From the NCBI RefSeq assembly GCF_000378405.1, contig NZ_KB899636.1, forward strand, positions 1,902,930-1,944,494: a stretch of 41,565 nt of DNA, written 5' to 3'. The stretch's first letter is position 1; the number at the start of each line of letters is the position of its first letter. This DNA is from Succinimonas amylolytica DSM 2873. GTDB lineage: Bacteria; Pseudomonadota; Gammaproteobacteria; Enterobacterales; Succinivibrionaceae. The position numbers and the translations under genes are program-made. Shown piece by piece: positions 35,415 to 41,565 of the stretch. Under the pieces are notes generated by a model, which saw only the letters and a list, made by a program, of their open reading frames with translations, did no database searches and was not told where the DNA came from.

Positions 35415-35474
35415 AAGATTTTTTCCTTATTTTTTGTGTTATGAAAACCCCGTAATCGGGATAAAATTTCCTTA

Positions 35475-35503
35475 ATTATAATGATTTGAGCTCCCGCATT
35501 CAA
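35475..35503 (-). promoter_or_regulatory. Promoter of purT
   Basis: On the minus strand TTGAAT (35498-35503) and a perfect TATAAT (35475-35480) are 17 bases apart. The predicted transcript starts about 50 bases before the purT ATG. No PurR-type palindrome is seen. Confidence 0.65.
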
Positions 35504-35750
35504 TGCTCCGTGTCATAATTGCCGTGTCTGGCCGGGGCTTCGGAACGCGTGTCCGGGGCCTCTGGAGGCGCCGGAGAATACCGGTTTGGAGAATGGGGCG
35601 GCATGCCGATCCCGCGTCATTCACATTTTTGGCCAAAAATTGAGGCCCGGATAACATTATTTTTTCCAAAGTCTCTATAATTGTGGGCTGAGCTAAATTA
35701 GTAACAGCGATGCAACATTTGTAAATATTCAGAACAGGCAGATACCAATC
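35504..35750 (+). promoter_or_regulatory. Upstream region of the FimV-type locus
   Basis: A perfect TATAAT at 35676-35681 lies 70 bases before the first gene of the locus. The -35 region (AACATT or TAACAT near 35652-35658) is weak. The rest of the spacer shows no gene or repeat. Confidence 0.35.
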
Positions 35751-37013
35751 ATGAAGATGTTTTACAGAAAAGCGATGGCCACGGCCGTAATCAGCGGACT
35801 CTGTCTTTTTGCCAGCGGAAATCCGGCTCTCGCGGCAGAAGATTCCCGTTCACAGCCGGAGAATGCCTTAAATCCGGCAGCTTCCGATCCGGTTCGTGAC
35901 ACTGCCGGATCTGTCCAGGCCGGTGGGAAATCTGCAAATATCGCTTCATCGGGAGAGGCATCCTTCAGTCCCTGTCTTCTGAATCTGAAGAATTACCGGC
36001 TTTCGGACGCAATAGCTGAAGAGTGTCTCAGAGAGGCTGAAACCAGCGAAGCTTCTCCGGAGCTTCTTTATACTGTGGGGATCTGGTATATCAACGGGGA
36101 GCACGATCTTTTTGTAAACATTGCTCCGGATGAAAGAAAGGCCCGCCATTTTCTCTACAATGCTGCCAAAAAGGGATACCGGGATGCCAGGGAGGCCTAT
36201 GTGATTACCCAGATGAACCGGAAGGCCAATGACGGTGTGGACACTAAAAGCGTCGCCGAAAACTTTTTGAAGGAGATGGCCGCCGATACTGCCGATGACG
36301 GTTATTTACGCTACGTGACCACTCTCAAGGCGGTGCATCGTCTCAAGAAGGAGGATGCCGACCGGGTAAAGGCCATGGCCGATAATGATGATTTCAAAGC
36401 AGCTTTTGTTTATGCCGATATTCTGCAGAGCAGTACTGGCAGCATGAAATCCCAGGCTGACGTCAATAAGGCCATGAAGGAAGCCGAGCATTATTATAAC
36501 CGGGTGCTTATGCACTACCGTGACCGGCAGGACGAGGAAGCCAGATCCTATGTAGCCAGGGTGTACTGGAACCTGATTGCCTATTATGTCAAACTGTCCC
36601 AGATTGATCAGTACCATGAACAGAGCCAGAAGGCTGTTATCAGCTATCTGGAGATTCTTGCCAAAATGGGAGATCTCATAGCAGCTTCCAACCTGGCTGT
36701 TTCGCTGCATGTCGGCGACTGGGGGGTGCATGATGACGATGCCGCCTATGCCTGGACCACCTGGGTCAGGAAATGTGCTCCGGGCTCCATTTACAGTCAG
36801 GGACTGAAACGTGTTTCCAGGGATCTTACTCTTAAGGTGCCGGTTGAGGAAATGGACAGGCGCCGTGCCAAGGCCGGGGAATATACCCGAGATGCCATCT
36901 GTCTCGAAAAGAATCTGCCGGTGCGTCCCGGTGATATGCCTGAAGGACTCTCTGCTCCTGCGGAAGGTGCCGGGGTCAGTGATAATTCGCCGGAGTCCGC
37001 GGGCGGAAAGTAG
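35751..37013 (+). CDS. Exported Sel1/TPR-like repeat protein
   Basis: This 420-residue protein starts with a clear signal peptide (MKMFYRKAMATAVISGLCLF...NPALA, cleavage before AED). It is therefore predicted to be periplasmic or secreted. A low-complexity linker follows. Sel1/TPR-like helical repeats then run from about 75 to 380, for example LLYTVGIWYINGEHD, RKARHFLYNAAKKGYRDAREAY and LAKMGDLIAASNLAVSLHVGDWGV. It ends in a Gly/Pro/Ser-rich tail. I do not recognise a specific function. It is the first gene before two proteins with FimV-like features, with 23 bases to the next start, so it is likely part of one cell-envelope or polar assembly. Confidence 0.75.
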   Translation: MKMFYRKAMATAVISGLCLFASGNPALAAEDSRSQPENALNPAASDPVRDTAGSVQAGGKSANIASSGEASFSPCLLNLKNYRLSDAIAEECLREAETSEASPELLYTVGIWYINGEHDLFVNIAPDERKARHFLYNAAKKGYRDAREAYVITQMNRKANDGVDTKSVAENFLKEMAADTADDGYLRYVTTLKAVHRLKKEDADRVKAMADNDDFKAAFVYADILQSSTGSMKSQADVNKAMKEAEHYYNRVLMHYRDRQDEEARSYVARVYWNLIAYYVKLSQIDQYHEQSQKAVISYLEILAKMGDLIAASNLAVSLHVGDWGVHDDDAAYAWTTWVRKCAPGSIYSQGLKRVSRDLTLKVPVEEMDRRRAKAGEYTRDAICLEKNLPVRPGDMPEGLSAPAEGAGVSDNSPESAGGK

Positions 37014-37036
37014 AACCAGATAATCGGAACGTTTAA

Positions 37037-39091
37037 ATGAAACTTTCTAAAATAGCTCAGGCGATAATTATGGCTACAGCCGGCAGCATGTTTCTGGCGC
37101 AGACCTCTTCGGCTGAGTCAGCAGATTCCGGGACCAGTCAGCCCGGCGCTGAAACTTCAGGGACTCAGCTTCAGCTCCCTGAAAATTCCGGTACGGAGTT
37201 TTTTACCAAGGAACAGGAAGAGGAGATCCTGAAGCATCGCCGGAAGGGACGTGTTACCTATTCGGAAGTGCGTATCGGGCAGCCTAACGAAAAGATCACA
37301 AAACAGTTTCTCGACGAACACAATTATCAGCCCGACAGCCCCACAAAGGAATATCGTCCGGTTCTGGTAACCGGGACCGAGGACTGGCGACCGGATTCTC
37401 TGCCTGTCTCCAAGGAATCTTCCAAAGGCAATAAACCTGGCGTGAAGCCAGCCGAAAAGCCTGCCGAGAAGCCTGCTGAAAAACCAGCTGAGAAGCCTGC
37501 TGAAAAACCAGCTGAGAAGCCTGCTGAAAAACCAGCTGAGAAGCCTGCTGAAAAACCAGCTGAGAAGCCTGCCGAGAAGCCTGCCGAGAAGCCTGCTGAA
37601 AAACCAGCTGAGAAGCCTGCTGAAAAGCCTGCTGAAAAGCCCGCTGAGAAGTCTGCCGAAAAGCCTGCTGAAAAGCCTGCTGAAAAACCAGCTGAGAAGC
37701 CTGCTGAGAAGCCAGCCGAAAAGCCTGCTGAAAAGCCTGCTGAGAAGCCTGCTGAAAAACCGGCCGAAAAGCCTGCTGAAAAGCCTGCTGAGAAGCCTGC
37801 TGAAAAACCGGCCGAAAAGCCTGCTGAAAAGCCTGCTGAGAAGCCTGCTGAAAAACCGGCCGAAAAGCCTGCTGAGAAGCCAGCTGAAAAACCGGCCGAA
37901 AAGTCTGCTGAGAAGCCAGCTGAAAAACCAGCCGAGAAACCAGCCGAAAAACCGGCTGAAAAGCCTGCCGAAAAAACGGCTGAGAAACCGGCCCCTAAAC
38001 AGAACAGCGGGGTTTTCCCGACAAGAGATGGCAAGATTTTCGGGATGGAGGCGGATCAGTTCTCGGTGGAAATTCTGAAACGGGAGGTAGTGGCTCCCAA
38101 AAAGGATCTCCCTGCTGATGCGGTGGTACGCGCCAGTTCATCCTTCGATGATGAGTTTGAGAAGACGGATCCCGAGTCAGAAGAAAAACAGAATGACGAA
38201 GAGGATACAGAAAACGAGCAGAATGCCGCGGAAAATGAAAACAAGCCTGAGGATTCCGACTGGGAAGCAGATCTTTCCGGAAAAATTCCCGAAAATGGCA
38301 GTCAGAGCTTTTCTGCCGCTAATGAAGCCGCAACTGAAGACCCGGTTCCGGATGATGAGGAAGGTGCCGGGAAAAATGCCGGGGAGAGTAACGGTGTTCA
38401 GTCCCCTGATTCCGATTCGGCTCCGGAAACGGAGGAGCAGTCTGGTTCTGCGGATGATGATAGTACCGCTCAGGAATCTCCCGAGTCTCCCGCTCCCGCA
38501 CAGTCTTCTTCCGCTCCTGAGGTGCCTGCAGAAACAAAATCAGGTGCTACGGAATCTTCCGCTTCTGATCTGAAACAGCCCGGGAGCGTAACCGAGTCCG
38601 AGCTGGCTGCAAAGTTTCCGCTGCCTTCAGAGCCCGTGAAGGGCGAATGTCCGGCAGCCCCGGAACGGAAAACCGCAACCACCGTGAAGGTGGGACCGGG
38701 GCAGGGCTTCGCCTCTGTTCTGAATCTGGTTATGACTCCGGAACTTCAGGCGGCAGGCGTTACCAGAAAAATGGCGGGCGCGGCCCTGTTCCGGAGGAAT
38801 TTTTCCTCCTTCAGTCATGTAACTCCGGTGTTCCCTTTTGCGGACAGCGAGCTTAAGGTTCCGGGGGCTGAGGAAATGCTGAACGAGGATCCGGCTACCA
38901 TGGATTATCTGAATGCGGCGGAGGGAGTCAGGATTACCCGGGATTCCATTCCGCTTACCATTTCCGAAAAAGCGTGCCACGATGCCGAAAAGGTGTATAA
39001 CTCCGCAAAAACGGAATGGGAAAAGCAGGTAAGTGAGGTTAAAACAGCAAGAAAGCGTTATCTTGAGGAGAATAATCTCACACTGGAGTAA
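37037..39091 (+). CDS. Exported FimV-like protein with long Ala-Glu-Lys-Pro repeat
   Basis: This 684-residue protein has a signal peptide (first about 26 residues, ending TSSA), then a charged region. It continues with 45 tandem Ala-Glu-Lys-Pro units (about residues 139-318), an acidic Glu/Asp/Ser-rich stretch (about 360-530) and a C-terminal domain. That domain (from about 547) has [29 protein letters not shown] and SELKVPGA. These recall the LysM-like N-terminal motif of FimV, where Ala-Leu-Phe-Arg-x-Asn is typical. Its N-terminus ([19 protein letters not shown]) resembles that of the FimV-like protein downstream, so the two are probably related. The repeat resembles Pro-rich spacers that cross the periplasm or cell wall. 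GGAAC precedes the ATG. Confidence 0.75.
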   Translation: MKLSKIAQAIIMATAGSMFLAQTSSAESADSGTSQPGAETSGTQLQLPENSGTEFFTKEQEEEILKHRRKGRVTYSEVRIGQPNEKITKQFLDEHNYQPDSPTKEYRPVLVTGTEDWRPDSLPVSKESSKGNKPGVKPAEKPAEKPAEKPAEKPAEKPAEKPAEKPAEKPAEKPAEKPAEKPAEKPAEKPAEKPAEKPAEKPAEKSAEKPAEKPAEKPAEKPAEKPAEKPAEKPAEKPAEKPAEKPAEKPAEKPAEKPAEKPAEKPAEKPAEKPAEKPAEKPAEKPAEKSAEKPAEKPAEKPAEKPAEKPAEKTAEKPAPKQNSGVFPTRDGKIFGMEADQFSVEILKREVVAPKKDLPADAVVRASSSFDDEFEKTDPESEEKQNDEEDTENEQNAAENENKPEDSDWEADLSGKIPENGSQSFSAANEAATEDPVPDDEEGAGKNAGESNGVQSPDSDSAPETEEQSGSADDDSTAQESPESPAPAQSSSAPEVPAETKSGATESSASDLKQPGSVTESELAAKFPLPSEPVKGECPAAPERKTATTVKVGPGQGFASVLNLVMTPELQAAGVTRKMAGAALFRRNFSSFSHVTPVFPFADSELKVPGAEEMLNEDPATMDYLNAAEGVRITRDSIPLTISEKACHDAEKVYNSAKTEWEKQVSEVKTARKRYLEENNLTLE
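37451..37990 (+). repeat. Tandem array of 45 twelve-base units
   Basis: Forty-five in-frame 12-base units encode Ala-Glu-Lys-Pro, with two Pro-to-Ser and one Pro-to-Thr changes. Synonymous codons vary between units (GCT/GCC, GAA/GAG, AAA/AAG, CCT/CCA/CCG), so the array is not a recent simple slippage product as a whole. A 48-base block of four units (starting 37715) occurs three times in exact succession to 37858, which marks a later local duplication. Confidence 0.95.
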
Positions 39092-39102
39092 ATCTTGTCC
39101 AA

Positions 39103-39498
39103 ATGGTTAACACAATTCAGGTCTTTGCGATATCATTTGTTCTGCTTTATTTTGCTGGGCTCGGCGGCGTGACGTTCTGGACCTCCGGGCTGTCATCATC
39201 TGTTGCCGTGTCTGATGAGCCGGAATTCAGCCTTCGCGATGTCTGGGATACTCCGGAGCATCTCCCAAGCGATCTTCTGGTGATGCTGCCGGCGGATTTT
39301 GAGAGAGAGAACCGGGAACGGAAACTCATTCGGGCCGCATTTGACAGGAAACGCACGGTGGCGCGCCGGGTTTCCAGTATCACCCGGGAGGAGATGCTGC
39401 GAAGTGCCAGCGGCAGCCAGCTTGATATTCGTGGTCAGCGGGTGGTTGCCAGAAATAACAAGGGTCAGAAAATTCAGGTAAAATGGCTCATTGACTGA
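39103..39498 (+). CDS. Small single-pass membrane protein of the FimV locus
   Basis: This 131-residue protein has an N-terminal membrane helix (about 5-30, IQVFAISFVLLYFAGLGGV) followed by a soluble charged region with many Arg, ending VARNNKGQKIQVKWLID. I do not recognise a family. It starts 11 bases after the repeat protein and lies before the FimV-like gene, so it is likely co-expressed with them. The helix has no signal cleavage site, which suggests an inner-membrane anchor. Confidence 0.65.
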   Translation: MVNTIQVFAISFVLLYFAGLGGVTFWTSGLSSSVAVSDEPEFSLRDVWDTPEHLPSDLLVMLPADFERENRERKLIRAAFDRKRTVARRVSSITREEMLRSASGSQLDIRGQRVVARNNKGQKIQVKWLID

Positions 39499-39682
39499 TG
39501 ATGCCGGTGTCAGGTGCATGGTATGTTTGTTGCACGAATGCTGAGTGCCGTTGCATTGCTGTTAGTTTTTTGCCGTGTGAAACCATTCTTTTCATCACAG
39601 GTACCGGGGATGCGGCCGCTTCGGGCATGACTGGCTATGAATTCAGGCAACAAACGATTGCCATGAACTTTGGGAATAAATT

Positions 39683-41565
39683 ATGAAACTGCGTAAACTG
39701 ACTCAGGTACTGATCCTTGCCGGCGGAATGACGAGTTTTGCCGCCGGCCTGGTCTCGGCCGAAGAATTCGGAGTGGAGATGAGAGGCCCGGGCGGTGTCA
39801 AAAAACCGGCGCCAGCCGCAACTGACGGTGTTCGGAGAGCGTCATCCACCGTGGCGGACGGAAGTTCCAGAAAAGGGACCGGAAAAAAACGCGATACAGC
39901 ATCTTCCAAAAAGGACGATGCTCCCAAATTCAAGGATCCGGATAAGATCTGCAAGCTGAAAACCATCCCTGACATTGCTGTACCCGAGGCCAAGATTCCG
40001 GTAATTCCCGAGGCGGAGCTTATGAAACCCCGGGAGCTTCATGCCGTAAAGCGGGGTGAATCATTTGCCAGCCTTATCCAGTATGCCCAGAACGATGATC
40101 AGTCTTTGAATACGGATCAGATTTATGCTGCCATTCTCCGTCTTAATCCCAAGTCCTTCCGCGGCACAGGTCCTCTTGCCGATGCCAGAATTCAGATCCC
40201 CGGAGAGGCACTGATCAGACTGGAGAATCCCGAAAGCGGCAAAAAGGTCAGAGAGTCTCTCAACAAGGGGCTGGTAGAGAAGGTCAAACTTCCGGATCTG
40301 GAGCTTCCCTGGACGAAGGAACAGAACGAGATTGCCGCAATAGCAGCGCAAAAGCAGAAGCGGGATCAGGAACAGGATCGGCTCAACAAGGAATATGAAA
40401 CCTGCCGGAATCACGTTATTGCCGAAAACAACAGAATCAGGGAGGCTGAGGAGGACCGGAAACGCGCTGCGGTGGAGACCGCTGACATTTCCAGTCCGGA
40501 CATGATGATTCAGGATGATCCCGGCCAGAATGTTTCCGATGACGGCAAGCGTCATATAACACTGGTGGATGAGAACAAAAAATCCGAGAGCGCCTCCGGA
40601 GTTTCCGGAACCAGCGTGTCCGGTTCCACCCTGACACTGACCTCCGGAAGTGCCGTGGGAAAGAATTCCCAGGGCAATGCGGTAAGCGGCGGAGCATCCT
40701 CTGAGGAGCTTAAAAAGCTGCAGTTCCGGGTGGATGAACTTGCAGAACATCTCGGCCGGGAACGGAGTGACAGCGAGCTTAGGATTCAGACTCTCCGGGA
40801 GGAGGTGGAGGCTCTTAAGTTCAATCAGGAAGTCCTCATGAAACGGCTGGAGGCTCTGGAGAAAAATACCTCTGAGGTTTCCGGCAAGAGCAGTGACGAC
40901 AATGGCATGATGATTTTCGTATTCACGCTCATGGGGGTGATCCTGCTTTCCGGCATTGGCTTCGGAGCTTATCTCCGCATCAAGCAGAACCGGAAGAGAA
41001 AGGCAATGCTCTTTGATGAAGACGACAACATCATGGAGGGTACTGACGATCTCAATGTGCTGGATTCTCTGGGAGGGGATAATATTGATGATATCTCCGG
41101 TTCCCGGCAGAAGGAAGTTTCCCTGAATCCGCCGCCGCAGCCCAAACCCCGGCCGGAACCGCAGCCGGCTCCTCATCCTGTCGGCGATCTTAATGATCTT
41201 GATGAGGAAAGCTTCAGGCAGTCTATCAAGGTTCCGGATTTGGAAAAACCTGATGAGGGGATTCCTGAGGCCTCTTCATCTCCTGACCTGGTGCCGCCGC
41301 GTCCTTCCTCAAGACATGAGCAGCCGAAGCCAGAGCCGGCCCCTGCTCCAGAGCCCGATCCTAAAGAACAGGAAGAGGCTGCCCGGGCCATGGGTATTGA
41401 TCTTTCTATGGACGGTGAGGCTCAGGATGCAGCCATGGATGAATGGGCGGCGGCTCTCGGTGAACAGAAGAAAGAGGAACAGAAAGGAACTGAACCGAAA
41501 TCCGATGCCGATGTCATGAATGAATGGGCGGCGGCTCTCGGTGAACAGAAAAAAGAGGAACAGAA
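39683..41565 (+). CDS. fimV: FimV-like protein, C-terminus beyond the window
   Basis: The frame is open from the ATG at 39683 (GGGAA upstream) to the window end: 627 codons, incomplete. A signal peptide (ending LVSA) is followed by a basic linker. A LysM-like domain (about 118-175) has LHAVKRGESFASLIQYAQ, QIYAAILRLNPKSF and DARIQIPGEA. A coiled coil lies near 340-395, one membrane helix near 409-431, and an acidic, Pro-rich cytoplasmic region after it. This is the layout of FimV/TspA, a polar scaffold that binds peptidoglycan and supports type IV pili or polar assembly. A 27-residue repeat (DEWAAALGEQKKEEQ) begins at the very end. The last of four genes in the locus visible here. Confidence 0.88.
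   Translation, partial: MKLRKLTQVLILAGGMTSFAAGLVSAEEFGVEMRGPGGVKKPAPAATDGVRRASSTVADGSSRKGTGKKRDTASSKKDDAPKFKDPDKICKLKTIPDIAVPEAKIPVIPEAELMKPRELHAVKRGESFASLIQYAQNDDQSLNTDQIYAAILRLNPKSFRGTGPLADARIQIPGEALIRLENPESGKKVRESLNKGLVEKVKLPDLELPWTKEQNEIAAIAAQKQKRDQEQDRLNKEYETCRNHVIAENNRIREAEEDRKRAAVETADISSPDMMIQDDPGQNVSDDGKRHITLVDENKKSESASGVSGTSVSGSTLTLTSGSAVGKNSQGNAVSGGASSEELKKLQFRVDELAEHLGRERSDSELRIQTLREEVEALKFNQEVLMKRLEALEKNTSEVSGKSSDDNGMMIFVFTLMGVILLSGIGFGAYLRIKQNRKRKAMLFDEDDNIMEGTDDLNVLDSLGGDNIDDISGSRQKEVSLNPPPQPKPRPEPQPAPHPVGDLNDLDEESFRQSIKVPDLEKPDEGIPEASSSPDLVPPRPSSRHEQPKPEPAPAPEPDPKEQEEAARAMGIDLSMDGEAQDAAMDEWAAALGEQKKEEQKGTEPKSDADVMNEWAAALGEQKKEEQ
41435..41565 (+). repeat. Start of an 81-base in-frame tandem repeat
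   Basis: The segment from 41435 recurs at 41516 with only a few differences, a period of 81 bases (27 residues) in the fimV-like frame. Both copies encode EWAAALGEQKKEEQ. The window ends inside the second copy, so the number of copies is unknown. Confidence 0.85.

Noticed and set aside
37451-37990. Possible CRISPR array, because of the regular repeats
   Set aside because: The units are 12 bases, directly adjacent with no spacers, and in frame within a gene. No cas gene is present.
37327-38034. Long minus-strand frame encoding Phe-Ser-Ala-Gly repeats
   Set aside because: It is the complement of the 12-base repeat array, which has no stop codon in that frame. It has no independent coding evidence and lies opposite a gene with a signal peptide.
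39498-39686. 62-codon frame between the small membrane protein and the FimV-like gene
   Set aside because: It overlaps the FimV-like start, has Cys-rich random composition and no ribosome binding site.

Overview
The window reads as the chromosome of a Gram-negative gammaproteobacterium, most likely a host-associated anaerobe of the Aeromonadales/Succinivibrionaceae type. This is inferred from gene content: serC, purT, prmB-aroC, sixA, an H-NS protein, a rhombosortase and a FimV-like protein together. No rRNA or marker gene is present to settle the taxon. Coding density is high and both strands are used. Most spacers are short, except for a roughly 2 kb AT-rich gap at about 18.2-20.1 kb.

Layout. 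1-606: the 3' end of a group II intron (maturase C-terminus, then RNA domains V and VI). 0.9-2.0 kb: serC with its own terminator. 2.2-4.1 kb (minus): an orphan single-module KpsC-like glycosyltransferase and a rhombosortase. 4.6-6.9 kb (minus): an H-NS protein and an EAL-HDOD signalling protein. 7.3-14.3 kb (minus): a complete MoxR/Bat operon, moxR - DUF58 - DUF4381 - batA - batB/C fusion - batD, closed by a strong terminator. 14.7-18.1 kb (plus): sixA, a small unknown gene, then prmB-aroC. 20.1-25.1 kb (plus): two large membrane proteins related to the LTA-synthase/alkaline-phosphatase superfamily, one of which has lost every recognisable catalytic residue. 25.2-25.9 kb (minus): a VanY-type peptidase. 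26.3-32.4 kb (plus): a stripped aryl-polyene-like set (degenerate AMP-ligase, ApeI-like hotdog, MMPL exporter, ApeP-like hotdog) followed by a cytoplasmic Sel1 protein. 32.5-34.0 kb (minus): an exonuclease I homologue without DEDDh residues and a DUF4250 protein. 34.2-35.4 kb (minus): purT with a good promoter. 35.7 kb to the end (plus): a FimV-type locus of four proteins, one carrying 45 tandem Ala-Glu-Lys-Pro units. The FimV-like gene runs off the window.

How the parts may work together. The Bat operon pairs a MoxR chaperone ATPase with membrane von Willebrand factor A proteins. The 20-32 kb region holds envelope or lipid-type genes: two phosphotransferase-like membrane proteins, an acyl-activating enzyme relative, two hotdog dehydratase relatives and a lipid-type exporter. 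The set lacks the ketosynthases, ketoreductase, ACPs and glycosyltransferase of a full aryl-polyene cluster. A recurring theme is homologues of known enzymes with altered catalytic residues: the first LTA-synthase-like protein, the AMP-ligase, the ExoI-like protein and the EAL domain. The best candidates for something undescribed are the dead ExoI homologue beside DUF4250, the LTA-synthase-like pair, and the stripped aryl-polyene-like set. All homology statements rest on motif recognition from memory, not on a database search.
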